Source of the DNA: Arthrobacter castelli DSM 16402
Lineage (GTDB): Bacteria; Actinomycetota; Actinomycetes; Actinomycetales; Micrococcaceae
Direction: 5' to 3'
Length of the DNA stretch: 64,000 bases
NCBI RefSeq assembly: GCF_000430705.1
Contig: NZ_AUMN01000001.1
Span: 372,001-436,000, forward strand
The notes under the pieces are model-generated. The model searched no databases and had not been told where the DNA came from. It saw only the letters and a program-made list of their open reading frames with translations. How positions within the stretch are numbered: position 1 is the stretch's first letter; the number at the start of each line of letters is the position of its first letter. Shown piece after piece: positions 51,411 through 60,244 of this stretch. The translations under genes were made by a program, and so were the position numbers.

Positions 51411-53306
51411 TCAGTCGGCGGCGAGGCTCCTGGCGGCGTCGACGATGTGAGTGGCCGAAATGCCTGCTGCATCCAGCAGTTCGGCGGGGCTGCCGGAGGT
51501 GGGCAGCGACTGTACTGCCAGCCGCTTCAGCTTCAGCGGCACCTGCTGATCGCTCAGGGCTTCAGCCACGGCCGAGCCGAGGCCTCCGGCCGGGTAATGG
51601 TCCTCAACGGTGACCAGTCGGCCGCCGGTGGCCCGGCAGGCGTCCAACAGCGTCGGCACATCCAGCGGCTTGACCGAATACAGGTCGATCACTCGTGCCG
51701 CGATGCCTTCGTCGGCCAGCTGCGCGGCCGCGTCCAGGCACTCATGGAGAGTCACTCCGGCGCCGATCAGTGCAACGACGTCGTCATCGGTGGCGCCGTG
51801 GACCTTGGAACCGCCGATGGGGAACCGTTCATCCACCCCGTACAGCACGGGGTAGGGGCCGCGGGTCGCCCGCAGATAGGAAATGCCGTCGGTATCGGCC
51901 ATCGCCTGCACCAGATGCGCCGTCGACGGTGCGTCGGCCGGGTACAGCACGGTGGAGGTGTGGATGGCGCGCATAGCTGCGATATCTTCGAGGGCCATCT
52001 GGGAAGGCCCGTCCTGGCCGATTTCGACGCCGGCGTGGGTGCCGACCAGGCGGATGTCGACCTCCGAAACGCCGGCCATCCGGATGAAGTCATGGGCCCG
52101 CGAGACCAGGAACGCGGCGAAGCTCGCGGCGTAGGGGATATAACCGCGCACCGACATGCCGACGGCGGAGGCGACCATCTGCTGTTCGGAGATGAACATC
52201 TCGAAGTATCGTTCGGGGCAGACCTCCTGGAATTCCGCCGCCTTGGTCGAATTGCCAACCTCGCCGTCGAGCACGACGATTTCCGGCCGTGACGCGAGCG
52301 CGGTCAATGCTGCACCGAAACCTGCCCGGGTGGCGATTGACTCGCCGATTTTCCAACTTGGAAGGCTGACGCCGGCGTCCGGATCCGGGGTGATCGCCGG
52401 AGTGCCGGCTTCGGGCAGGGCCGTGGTGACGCGGAGATCGGTATGGCCGCCGAGGCTCTCAATGGCCGGGTCGGCGATGTGGGCGGGCAGGGGCTTGCCG
52501 TGCCATCCGTCCTTATCCTCGACGTCGGGCACTCCCTTGCCCTTGACGGTCCTGGCCAGGATGACGGTGGGGGTGTCGGTTGCCGCCCGCGCCTCGCTCA
52601 TTGCCGCGTCGATGGCGGCCCCGTCGTGGCCGTCGATGACGATGGCCCGGGCGCCGAAGGCTTCGACCCGGGCGGCGTATCGCTCCATGTCCCATTCGAA
52701 CGCGGTGGGGCCGTCCTGGCCGAGGCGGTTGACGTCGACGATGGCGGTGAGGTTGCCGAGCTGATAGTAGCCGGCCTTGTCCAATGCCTCCCACATGGAG
52801 CCCTCGGCCAGTTCGGAATCGCCGCATAATGCCCAGACCTGGTAGGGGAGACGGTCCAGGTGGCGGCCGGCCATGGCAATGCCGACGGCGTCGGGCAGAC
52901 CCTGCCCCAGCGAACCGGTGGCGACATCGACCCACGGCAGCACGGGGGTGGGATGGCCCTGCAGCCGCCCGCCGAACTGCCGGTAGGTGTCCATCAGTTC
53001 GGTGTCGTCAATGACCCCGACGGCCCGGTACATGGCATAGAGCAGCGGCGAGGCGTGGCCCTTGGAAAAGACCAAGTGATCATTGGTGGCGGCGTCGGGA
53101 TGCTCCCAGTCATAGCGCAGGTGATTGGTCAGCAGCACCGACATCAGATCCGCAGCCGACAGCGACGACGTCGCGTGCCCCGACCCGGCAGCGGTGGTGC
53201 ACCGAATCGAATCGACGCGCAATTGGGCAGCCAGATCGGCTATAGTTTCGGCCTGTTGCGGGTCCAACGTGGCGGTAGCGGAGTTCTTGACGGAATCTGC
53301 AGTCAT
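51411..53306 (-). CDS. tkt: Transketolase
   Basis: 631 residues from ATG 53306 (AAGGAGG upstream). The N-terminal TPP domain has SDGLGQ-type GHATSSLSAADLMSVLLTN and the motif GDSELAEGSMWEALDKAGYY...N. The middle pyrimidine domain has RLVGTHAGVEIGQDGPSQMA with its catalytic Glu. The enzyme interconverts ketose and aldose phosphates in the pentose phosphate pathway. It is short compared with the usual 670 residues and has a DXS-like layout. Because it faces the TPP-enzyme operon, a related carbohydrate pathway is likely (inference). Confidence 0.85.
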   Translation of the reverse strand: MTADSVKNSATATLDPQQAETIADLAAQLRVDSIRCTTAAGSGHATSSLSAADLMSVLLTNHLRYDWEHPDAATNDHLVFSKGHASPLLYAMYRAVGVIDDTELMDTYRQFGGRLQGHPTPVLPWVDVATGSLGQGLPDAVGIAMAGRHLDRLPYQVWALCGDSELAEGSMWEALDKAGYYQLGNLTAIVDVNRLGQDGPTAFEWDMERYAARVEAFGARAIVIDGHDGAAIDAAMSEARAATDTPTVILARTVKGKGVPDVEDKDGWHGKPLPAHIADPAIESLGGHTDLRVTTALPEAGTPAITPDPDAGVSLPSWKIGESIATRAGFGAALTALASRPEIVVLDGEVGNSTKAAEFQEVCPERYFEMFISEQQMVASAVGMSVRGYIPYAASFAAFLVSRAHDFIRMAGVSEVDIRLVGTHAGVEIGQDGPSQMALEDIAAMRAIHTSTVLYPADAPSTAHLVQAMADTDGISYLRATRGPYPVLYGVDERFPIGGSKVHGATDDDVVALIGAGVTLHECLDAAAQLADEGIAARVIDLYSVKPLDVPTLLDACRATGGRLVTVEDHYPAGGLGSAVAEALSDQQVPLKLKRLAVQSLPTSGSPAELLDAAGISATHIVDAARSLAAD

Positions 53307-53512
53307 CAGATGGCCTCCTTCATCGAGCGAAGCTAACGACTCAAGCTCAGGACACTCGGCCGCGGCGCGGCCAAGTCTCGTCTACTATCGACCCTACGCC
53401 CGGTGGGCATACGGTCACAGCCCCGACCGGAAAGCATGGAACACCCCGGGAATGCGAAGGGTGCCTGCGGTCGAAGACCTCCCGGATGGTCAGGAGGTCA
53501 GGACAGCTGTGG

Positions 53513-53854
53513 TCAGGAGAGATACTGTTGCAGCACCACGGCCTGGTTGTGTTCTTCATCCTTGGCAGCGTAGAGCAGCGTCACTGTCCCGTGCTGCTCG
53601 ACCAGTCGGCGGAGTTCGTCCAGTTGCTCGCTGCCGCGGATTTCTTTCTTGTACTCCTTCTTGAACTCGCCGAATTTGTCCGGATCATGGCCAAACCACT
53701 GCCGCAGTTCCTTGCTGGGCGCAATCTCCTTGAGCCAGTCATCAATGGTGGCGTCTTCCTTCTTCATCCCGCGGGGCCACACCCCGTCCACGAGTACCCG
53801 GTGGCCATCCGAGGATGCAGACGCCTCGTATATCCGCTTGATCTTTACAGCCAT
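53513..53854 (-). CDS. DUF488 family protein
   Basis: 113 residues. IKRIYEASASSDGHRVLVDG, then VWPRGMKKEDATIDDWLKEI, is the DUF488 signature (RIY.....DG.R.LVDR.WPRG.....A....W.K..APS..LR.W). The late TVTLLYAAKDEEHNQAVVLQ completes it. Members occur widely as single genes; some reports link them to stress, but no activity is assigned. It stands alone, separated by more than 200 bases on each side. Confidence 0.9.
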   Translation of the reverse strand: MAVKIKRIYEASASSDGHRVLVDGVWPRGMKKEDATIDDWLKEIAPSKELRQWFGHDPDKFGEFKKEYKKEIRGSEQLDELRRLVEQHGTVTLLYAAKDEEHNQAVVLQQYLS

Positions 53855-54125
53855 AGGTCCTGTCTACAACACCCTCGTTGGTCCAGTCCATGGCCCTTGA
53901 ACCGCCACTGTGTAGATCGTCAGGCCTATTAGGTTTCTCGCCCTGGAAAGATGGAACGTGGACAATGCCCGTCGTGATGCTGGTCGCTTTCGGCGGCATA
54001 TTCCTGGCAAGACGAAGCCGGCGTCGCCATCGAGACTAGATGAAATCCGCAAAGGGGCCTCAATCGGCGTCATCAGTCGTGTTCGACTGGTGTACATTTG
54101 ATAGCCAGGTATCCAGATCTCGGGG

Positions 54126-54341
54126 GTGTTTGAACACCACAACCGCTGGCACATCTGGATCCGCTTTCATCTGCGCAATGGCCAGATGCTTCCGTTTGAA
54201 GCGCTGGAATTGCTGCACCGGCGTGCGGCCGAGGAGCGTATGGCACGTAGCGTCGATGATTTCTATGGCAATAGCGAGCCGCCCCTGCCCATCGGCGTCC
54301 GGCCGGCGTCGGCGAGTGAACGACGCGATGCCACTGCCTGA
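54126..54341 (+). CDS. Candidate antitoxin of the MazF module, unrecognised family
   Basis: 71 residues from GTG 54126. It begins MFEHHNRWHIWIRFHLRNGQ, with several aromatic residues, and continues with helix LLHRRAAEERMARSVDDFYG and a Pro/Ser/Arg tail. It overlaps the MazF gene by 14 bases, so translation is coupled. Its own start is covered by a hairpin (GGTGTT...AACACC, 54125-54138) that could act as an operator or block initiation. It does not look like MazE, CopG or Phd. Small size, position and overlap are the only evidence for an antitoxin role. Confidence 0.5.
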   Translation: MFEHHNRWHIWIRFHLRNGQMLPFEALELLHRRAAEERMARSVDDFYGNSEPPLPIGVRPASASERRDATA

Positions 54342-54657
54342 ACCCTTTCGTGGCGAGGTGTGGGACGTTGACTTCGATGACTTCGGGATGCACCCTGCGG
54401 TCGTGCTCAGTGTCAACGCGCTGAACGTTCGGCTTGGTCACGTCGCCGTAGTACCAGTGACCGGCACTTCAGGACCGGAGCAGACCCACGTGCCGCTCAC
54501 CGCTGACGCCGGGCTAACCCGATACGAGGAGCCCTACGCCGATGTCACCGCCCTCCAACCAGTGACCAGAAGTCGACTGCTGACACGGCGTGGACTGCTT
54601 ACCACAGATGAGATCGGTCGTCTCGGTCGCCAGATCACCACGTATCTCGGGCTGTGA
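54328..54657 (+). CDS. mazF: MazF/PemK-type mRNA interferase
   Basis: 109 residues from ATG 54328. FRGEVWDVDFDDFGMHPAVV, then L, is the MazF/PemK strand with the RNA-binding arginine. The later VAVVPVTGTSGPEQTHVPLT and TRSRLLTRRGLLTTDEIGRL match the fold's usual strands. MazF toxins cleave single-stranded mRNA at short sequences. It is the second gene of a two-gene module with an unrecognised partner upstream and lies 61 bases from the convergent GH15 gene. Confidence 0.82.
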   Translation: MPLPEPFRGEVWDVDFDDFGMHPAVVLSVNALNVRLGHVAVVPVTGTSGPEQTHVPLTADAGLTRYEEPYADVTALQPVTRSRLLTRRGLLTTDEIGRLGRQITTYLGL

Positions 54658-54718
54658 GCGAGGAGGCGGCAACCTCTCACAAGTCGATCGACATAGGGTG
54701 AAATAGGGACTCTGCTTC

Positions 54719-56479
54719 TCACCCGGGCTCCGGTGAGCCCGCCAGGTATCCGGCCGACTCGAGCATTGCCGCATGGACGAACGCCTGGGGGAAATTGCCG
54801 CGCAGTTGACGCTGCCCGATGTCGTATTCCTCGGTGAAGAGTCCGGGGGAGCCGCAGGCGGCCCTGTTGCGTTCAAACCAGCGCAACGCCTGGGTGGTAT
54901 CGCCCTGTTGGTGGACGGCCATGGCCATGTCGAACCCGCACAGCAGGAAGGCGCCCTCTGCCTGATAAAGCGGCCGGTCGTCCTGGCGGAACCGGTACAC
55001 ATAGCCTTGGCTGCTCAATGAGTCCCGGACCGCCTCGATGGTGGCTGTGGTGCGTGGATCGGTGGCCGCCAATGCACCGCGCAGAGGTGGACGCAGCAGG
55101 GACGCGTCAACACGGTCGTCGTCGGGCGCGCGTTTCCAATAGCCGGTGGGATGCACCGACGTCCTGGACGTTTCGGCGACGATCCGGTCCGCCAGCGACA
55201 ACCACCGGGCGGCTGTCGCCGTCGAGGCGTGGCCCGCAAGCCTGCGCAGTCCGGCGGCGCAGATCAATTTGGAATGTGTCCAGTGCCTGGTGTCGAGTTC
55301 CCATAACCCGGCATCGGGCTGCGTCCATTGTTTGGCGATGGCGTCGACACAGATATCCGCTGCTTGCCAATGCTCCAGTCCCATCCGGTCATGCCCCGCC
55401 GCGGCGGCGAATAGCGACAGTGATTCACCAAACGCGTCCAACTGATATTGCCGGTTGGCGCGGTTGCCGACCACATCGCGACCTCCCGGGTAGCCGGGCA
55501 GATCCAGGTTCGCTTCATCCGGGACGTCACCGCCGGTGACCGTATAGGCGGGCCGCAGGTTTATCCCGTCTTCCAGCAACCGTCCGGAGATGAAGTGGAC
55601 AGCGTCGTCCAGGAGCGGAAAGTTTCCACAGGCCGCCACCGCCTGACCGGCATAGCACTGGTCCCGGATCCATGCGTATCTGTAATCGTAGTTGCGGCGC
55701 TCATCGGCCCGCTCCGGCAGCGACGTGGTGGCGGCTGCGACCATGGCACCGGACGAACTCGTCAAACCTCGCAGCACCGCATAGGACTGCCGCGCATCGG
55801 GTCCGGCGATCGTGTCCTCCAGCTTCGGCACTGATTGCTGCCATGCCGCCTTGGTCTCGGACCAGCAATATTGAGCGCCGGGCGCCTCTGCCGGTAACTG
55901 CCGGGAGGAAACCTCCAGCACAAGATCGTGGAAGCCGTCGGCGGCGACCTCGATCAGCTGCTCCAGATGCCCTTCGCCCTGCCGTCGGGCGTGCGGAGCG
56001 CCGGTCAAGCGGAAATTGAGCGGGCCGGAGCTGCCTGACCACACGCCGTCCTCGGAGTGCAGGTCGGCCATCCCGTGGCGTCCGAAACCGGCGCGCACAT
56101 CCAGCAGCAACCGCACCTGCGCGTCTCTCTTCAGCGCACGAACGCGCCGCACCAACACGGCCCTGTCCTCGTCGCCGGGCAGCACCAAGGCATTGTCGCA
56201 CTCGATGGTGCCATCGGTAGTGACCCAGCGGTTGCTCCAGATCAGCGAGCCCTCGCTATAGCTGCCTCCGGAGACGAATCGCTCCGCTGTGGGAGTGACC
56301 GCGAACAACCCGGTGCCACCGATGAGGGTGGAAAACACGCCCTCATCGTGCCAGCGCGGAGCGCACATCCACGCCACATCCCCGCGCGGACCAATCAACG
56401 CGCCTCGTTCACCGTCGGCAACCATCGCGTAATCGCGCAGGACCTGTGGAGGGTACAAGTCGTAGACGGAATCAGTCAT
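54719..56479 (-). CDS. Glycoside hydrolase family 15 protein (glucoamylase/trehalase-like)
   Basis: 586 residues from ATG 56479. It has an N-terminal beta-sandwich (DYAMVADGERGALIGPRGDV, then AWMC) and an (alpha/alpha)6 barrel with RRNYDYRYAWIRDQCYAG. The C-terminal catalytic region holds SPGLFTEEYDIGQRQLRGNF, then PQAFVHAAM. GH15 members in actinobacteria include trehalases and glucoamylases; a trehalase role is common for this N-terminal pattern but not certain. No signal peptide, so it is cytosolic. A longer start at 56539 adds 20 residues without a ribosome-binding site. Confidence 0.9.
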   Translation of the reverse strand: MTDSVYDLYPPQVLRDYAMVADGERGALIGPRGDVAWMCAPRWHDEGVFSTLIGGTGLFAVTPTAERFVSGGSYSEGSLIWSNRWVTTDGTIECDNALVLPGDEDRAVLVRRVRALKRDAQVRLLLDVRAGFGRHGMADLHSEDGVWSGSSGPLNFRLTGAPHARRQGEGHLEQLIEVAADGFHDLVLEVSSRQLPAEAPGAQYCWSETKAAWQQSVPKLEDTIAGPDARQSYAVLRGLTSSSGAMVAAATTSLPERADERRNYDYRYAWIRDQCYAGQAVAACGNFPLLDDAVHFISGRLLEDGINLRPAYTVTGGDVPDEANLDLPGYPGGRDVVGNRANRQYQLDAFGESLSLFAAAAGHDRMGLEHWQAADICVDAIAKQWTQPDAGLWELDTRHWTHSKLICAAGLRRLAGHASTATAARWLSLADRIVAETSRTSVHPTGYWKRAPDDDRVDASLLRPPLRGALAATDPRTTATIEAVRDSLSSQGYVYRFRQDDRPLYQAEGAFLLCGFDMAMAVHQQGDTTQALRWFERNRAACGSPGLFTEEYDIGQRQLRGNFPQAFVHAAMLESAGYLAGSPEPG

Positions 56480-56578
56480 TCTTGAGTCTAAGAACAATGA
56501 CCCGCGTCTTGCCACCCCCGCCGAGACCCGGCCCGTCACCGGCCAGGCTTGGCACCGTTCATGCCGCCGGAGGCCAGG

Positions 56579-57343
56579 TCAGCGCAGCTGGTCGAGATCC
56601 GTTCCCGTCCGCACTGCGGCCGGATGCGGCCCGGCGGCCAGCAGCGGGGCCGTCCACTCGGCCGGCCACGGGCGTTTCACACCAACCAGCACGATGTTGC
56701 CCGGGTAGCGACCACTGAACATGGGCTCGTCAGCCAATGCGCCGACGTCGTCCACCACCTGCTCCAACGCGCGGACCTGGCTGCGGGTGAAGGACAGCGG
56801 CGGCTCGTCGCCAACATTGACCACCAGAATGCCATCGGCTGCCAGCACCTTGGCGGCCTCTGCATAGAAATCCGCGCCCGTCAGATGAGGCGGTGATTCA
56901 GGTCCGGCAAAGACATCCAGCACCACGACGTCGAACGCCCCTGGGGCAAACTGCTCCAGCTCCTCGCGGGCATCGCCAATGTGATGGTGCACGTCGGCGC
57001 CGGTCGGCAGCGGCAGGTGCTGGAGGACAAAGTCGCTCAGCTCCCGTTCCTGCTCCACAGCGTGCTGCACAGAGCCGGGACGGGTGGCGGCGACATACCG
57101 GGCCAGCGTCAGCGCGCCCGCGCCCAGATGCAGCGCCCGGATTTGAGCACCGGCCGGGGCCGCCAGGTCGACCACATTGGCGATGCGGCGCAGATACTCG
57201 TAGAACACGTCGGCAGGTTCGGCCAGATTCACATGCGACTGCTGGGCCCCGCCGATGCTGAGAATGTAGGCCCCGGGCACCAGTGCATCCTCATCGATTG
57301 TCGCGTGCAGACCTGACCATCGGAGCAGCCGGCTGGGAACCAT
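56579..57343 (-). CDS. Spermidine synthase-like methyltransferase-fold protein
   Basis: 254 residues. YILSIGGAQQSHVNLAEPAD, then VFYEYLRRIANVVDL, is the N-terminal strand region of polyamine aminopropyltransferases. IRALHLGAGALTLARYVAAT is the cofactor-binding motif, and FDVVVLDVFAG a catalytic-region motif. Many actinobacterial members lack polyamine-binding residues and have unknown substrates. It starts ten bases after the LysE-type gene ends and is its downstream neighbour. Confidence 0.82.
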   Translation of the reverse strand: MVPSRLLRWSGLHATIDEDALVPGAYILSIGGAQQSHVNLAEPADVFYEYLRRIANVVDLAAPAGAQIRALHLGAGALTLARYVAATRPGSVQHAVEQERELSDFVLQHLPLPTGADVHHHIGDAREELEQFAPGAFDVVVLDVFAGPESPPHLTGADFYAEAAKVLAADGILVVNVGDEPPLSFTRSQVRALEQVVDDVGALADEPMFSGRYPGNIVLVGVKRPWPAEWTAPLLAAGPHPAAVRTGTDLDQLR

Positions 57344-57352
57344 TCCTCCAGA

Positions 57353-57985
57353 CTACTGCTGAAACGGCCCGACGACGGCGGCGGCGCCCAGCGCACACAG
57401 CACCAGTGAGCTGGCCAAAGCAATGAACTGTCGTACCCGCGGTCGCTGCACGAAGGCACCCCACAGCCCCGCTGCCGAGCACAGTGCCACATACCAGGCT
57501 CCCGAGAGGGCCACGAATATGGCGGCCAGGGCCATGTTGTTCTCCAACGGGCCGAGCCGTCCGAGCTGGAACTGGGGGATCAAGGCCACGTAGAAGATGG
57601 CGACCTTCGGATTGGACAGGTTGCAGATCAGCCCCTGGGTGAAGAAGGCACCGCGCCTCGGTGGGGTCTGCAGCTTCGCCGCGGGAACCGTGCCACGACG
57701 CATCTGCCACCACCCGAGCAGCGACGTGAGCCCCAGGTACAGCAGGTAGATCCCGCCGGCGACGGCGAGCACCGTGTAGGCGGTCCTGGATGTGCGCAGC
57801 ACGGCCGTCAAACCGGCGACCGCGAGGCAGGCCAGAATCGTCAGGCCGGTCATCACACCGGCCGCCGTGGCGATGGCTGCGGGGCGGCCGCCCCGTCCGG
57901 TGTTCCTCACGACCAGGGCGAAATCCGGGCCGGGAACCACAATGATCACCAGGCACACGCCCAGGAAGGAAGCCAGATCCTGCAT
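57353..57985 (-). CDS. LysE-family amino-acid exporter
   Basis: 210 residues with six predicted membrane helices. The N-terminal FLGVCLVIIVVPGPDFALVV with the PGPD motif and the later GLICNLSNPKVAIFYVALIP are the LysE/RhtB family signatures. It exports amino acids such as lysine or homoserine lactones, driven by proton exchange. ATG 57985 starts the operon with the spermidine synthase-like gene. Confidence 0.9.
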   Translation of the reverse strand: MQDLASFLGVCLVIIVVPGPDFALVVRNTGRGGRPAAIATAAGVMTGLTILACLAVAGLTAVLRTSRTAYTVLAVAGGIYLLYLGLTSLLGWWQMRRGTVPAAKLQTPPRRGAFFTQGLICNLSNPKVAIFYVALIPQFQLGRLGPLENNMALAAIFVALSGAWYVALCSAAGLWGAFVQRPRVRQFIALASSLVLCALGAAAVVGPFQQ

Positions 57986-58076
57986 CTTCTTTAGCCTACG
58001 TCCCGGGCGGCACCGTCGGCGTTTGTTGAGTGTGGGTCAGCTACGGGCTGAGGGAGCTACGCCACCGCGTCACGCG

Positions 58077-58292
58077 TCATTCTCCACGGGTCTTTCGCTT
58101 CAGGAGCAGCACCAGCGTCTTTGTCATGTAGCTGCCTCCCGTCACTGGGATGCCGTTTACCAATTCCCAGCCCTCACGACCGAGCCGATTCAATTCTTCA
58201 TCGATTGCTGTCGTGGTGACGTTTTTGGTGAGCAGGCCTTTTGGATTGTGCCTGATGACCTTGTATTGCGAGTCGCCACTTACCGCTGCGAC
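58077..58292 (-). pseudogene. DUF4177 gene with lost 5' end
   Basis: The minus frame reads SGDSQYKVIRHNPKGLLTKN, then DEELNRLGREGWELVNGIP and LLLKRKTRGE to a TGA at 58077-58079. YKV...NPKGLLT...L..LG.EGWELV is the small DUF4177 family. Upstream the frame runs only into VAAVSGDSQ and a stop at 58293-58295. No start codon precedes YKV; members normally begin MxxYEYKV. The 5' end therefore lies at or next to a junction with the resolvase module that begins around 58300. Without a start codon it is probably silent. Confidence 0.7.
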
Positions 58293-58363
58293 TCACACCG
58301 GATGGCCGTGCGTTTGAGACTGCTGTCATGTAAACGAACGTATAAATGACAAGGAGTCGCGGC

Positions 58364-58999
58364 ATGCTCATCGGTTACATGCGGGTCTCGAAAGCCGATG
58401 GTTCGCAGACGACCGATCTGCAACGCGACGCCCTGCTGGCCGCCGGCGTCGATCCAGAGCGGCTGTACGAGGATCACGCCTCCGGGAAGAAAGACGACCG
58501 CCCGCACCTGACCGCATGCCTCAAAGCACTCCGGCCCGGTGAGGACACACTCGTCGTGTGGAAACTCGACCGGCTGGGCCGGAACCTGCGCCATCTGGTG
58601 AACACCGTCCAGGATCTCACCGACAGGAACATCGGGCTCAAAGTGCTCACCGGTGAGGGCTCCGCCATCGATACCACCACGGCATCGGGCCAACTCGTGT
58701 TCGGTATCTTTGCCGCCCTGGCCGAGTTTGAACGAGCACTCATTTCCGAACGCACCACCGCTGGACTCGCCGCCGCACGCGCCCGAGGCAGAAGCGGTGG
58801 GCGGCCCTTCAAAATGACTGCCGCGAAAGTTCGATTGGCCATGGCTGGCATGGGCCAATCCGAAACCAACATCGGCGAACTGTGTAAAGAACTCGGCGTT
58901 ACGCGGCAAACGCTCTACCGCCACGTCTCTCCAACCGGGGAGCTCCGCCCCGACGGGCAGAAAGTACTCACGAAGCACCCGGCGAAATCGAGCCGGTAA
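58364..58999 (+). CDS. Serine recombinase (resolvase/invertase) 1
   Basis: 211 residues from ATG 58364 (AAGGAG upstream). The catalytic domain has IGYMRVSKADGSQTTDLQRD with the nucleophile Ser, VWKLDRLGRNLRHLVN with the arginines, and FGIFAALAEFERALISERTT. The C-terminal helix-turn-helix (NIGELCKELGVTRQTLYRHV) is of the Hin/Tn3 resolvase type. Such enzymes resolve transposon cointegrates or invert DNA at res sites. No transposase or phage gene is near, so the parent element may be incomplete. A second, distinct resolvase is 115 bases downstream. Confidence 0.93.
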   Translation: MLIGYMRVSKADGSQTTDLQRDALLAAGVDPERLYEDHASGKKDDRPHLTACLKALRPGEDTLVVWKLDRLGRNLRHLVNTVQDLTDRNIGLKVLTGEGSAIDTTTASGQLVFGIFAALAEFERALISERTTAGLAAARARGRSGGRPFKMTAAKVRLAMAGMGQSETNIGELCKELGVTRQTLYRHVSPTGELRPDGQKVLTKHPAKSSR

Positions 59000-59015
59000 C
59001 GCCCCAAAACAAGCG

Positions 59016-59057
59016 TGTGCAGTCGGGTGTGGACATTTGCGCAGACAGCTTCGGACA
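59016..59057 (+). repeat. Two res-like sites before resolvase 2
   Basis: TGTGCAGTCGGGTGTGGACA (59016-59035) and TGCGCAGACAGCTTCGGACA (59038-59057) share ends TGTGCA/TGCGCA and TGGACA/CGGACA, and are imperfect inverted repeats in themselves. They are spaced at about 22 bases, like resolvase subsites, and precede the second resolvase gene. Confidence 0.5.
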
Positions 59058-59113
59058 TTGACAACGGCGTGCCATCCGACACGTACAGAACCAACTTCCG
59101 GTACGGTGCAGTC

Positions 59114-59713
59114 ATGGATATTGCGTACGCAAGAGTTTCCACGGCGAAGCAGGACCTGGAGCGGCAGATTGATGCGCTGCGCGCCGAAGGCATCCCGGAG
59201 AAACGCATTTATGTGGACAAGAAGTCCGGGTCCACCACTGACCGGGCCGGGTTGGCGGCCGCTTTGGACTATGCCCGCGACGGTGACGTGATCGTCGTGC
59301 ATACCCTGGACCGGCTCGGCCGGACCGTCCGCGATACGTTGAACATGATCCATGACTTGACCGAGCGCGGCGTCGGTCTGCGCAACCTCGCTGATCCCAT
59401 CAAAGTCGATTCCGCGAAACCCGATGATCCGATGGCGCAACTGGCTTTGGTGATGCTGGCGCTGTTCGGCCAGATGGAACGCACCTACGCGATCGAGCGT
59501 GCTGCCCACGCCCGCGCGGTGGCCACCAGCCAGGGAAAGAAAGTAGGTAGACCATCTGTCATCGATCCGGCCAAGCTGGCTTACGCCGAGCATCTGCGCA
59601 ATAACGGCTATTCGATCACAGCGATCGTGGACAAGACCGGAATCACCCGGTCCAGCCTCTACCGCCACCTGCCACCAAGACAGCCCGACTCCGTGATGGC
59701 CGATGGATCATAG
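59114..59713 (+). CDS. Serine recombinase (resolvase) 2
   Basis: 199 residues from ATG 59114. It has the same catalytic layout as the gene before it: IAYARVSTAKQDLERQIDAL with the nucleophile Ser, VVHTLDRLGRTVRDTLNMIH, LVMLALFGQMERTYAIERAA and a C-terminal HTH (NGYSITAIVDKTGITRSSLY). The sequences differ clearly, so this is not a recent duplication. The upstream 59016-59057 sites and a second set at 60010-60060 frame the gene. The stop TAG directly abuts the ATG of a truncated ANTAR gene. Confidence 0.93.
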   Translation: MDIAYARVSTAKQDLERQIDALRAEGIPEKRIYVDKKSGSTTDRAGLAAALDYARDGDVIVVHTLDRLGRTVRDTLNMIHDLTERGVGLRNLADPIKVDSAKPDDPMAQLALVMLALFGQMERTYAIERAAHARAVATSQGKKVGRPSVIDPAKLAYAEHLRNNGYSITAIVDKTGITRSSLYRHLPPRQPDSVMADGS

Positions 59714-59966
59714 ATGTCCGCTGAGTACTGCGGGACGGTCGAAGTGGACGAGGTGACTGGCGGCCAGGCCAGAAAGATCGAAGAACTGGAAGAGGCCCTG
59801 GCCAGCCGCGATATCATCGGCCAGGCCAAAGGTATCCTGATGGAACGCTACAAGATCACCGCAGAGCAGGCGTTTTCCTTCCTCATCCCAGCCCAGCCAA
59901 GACCCCAACATGAAACTACGCGACGTCGCCGCTCATCTCACCCGCACCGGCGACATTCAACTGTAA
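59714..59966 (+). pseudogene. ANTAR-domain fragment, N-truncated and frameshifted
   Basis: The frame from 59714 has RKIEELEEALASRDIIGQAK, then GILMERYKITAEQAFSFLI. This is the ANTAR RNA-binding coiled coil. After about 59890 the sequence continues in the next frame as SQDPNMKLRDVAAHLTRTGD, then IQL and TAA 59964-59966. That is the natural ANTAR C-terminus, so a one-base change lies between 59885 and 59900. The usual N-terminal GAF or PAS domain is missing, so the gene was cut, probably by insertion of the resolvase module, and has since decayed. Confidence 0.75.
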
Positions 59967-60009
59967 AGACGCGCCGGACAGGTGCAACCTGCCCCTGACG
60001 GTGCAGGTT

Positions 60010-60061
60010 TGCGCAGGCGGGTCCGGAAAAATTGCAGCATTGTGCAGGCGGGTTTGGACAT
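60010..60061 (+). repeat. Second pair of res-like sites
   Basis: TGCGCAGGCGGGTCCGGAAA (60010-60029) and TGTGCAGGCGGGTTTGGACAT (60041-60061) match the sites before resolvase 2. The 60041 copy and the 59016 copy agree at 19 of 21 positions. The two sets flank resolvase 2 and the ANTAR remnant in direct orientation. Confidence 0.55.
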
Positions 60062-60244
60062 CCAAATATCCAAAGGCGACTGCACAAGACCCGAATTCAT
60101 GCGGTTGGCCGTGCAGCCGCCTTCTGAAACTGACACAGAAAATTGGGGTTTCGCCTGTCATGACGCGGCATCGCTCATGGTCCACTCATCGTCGACTGGA
60201 ACTGGTCGAAAAACGGGTCACAATGGGCCCATTTTGGTGCACGG

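Noticed and set aside
58364-59713. The two resolvases as a recent tandem duplication
   Set aside because: They share only family motifs; lengths, linkers and C-terminal helix-turn-helix sequences differ clearly.
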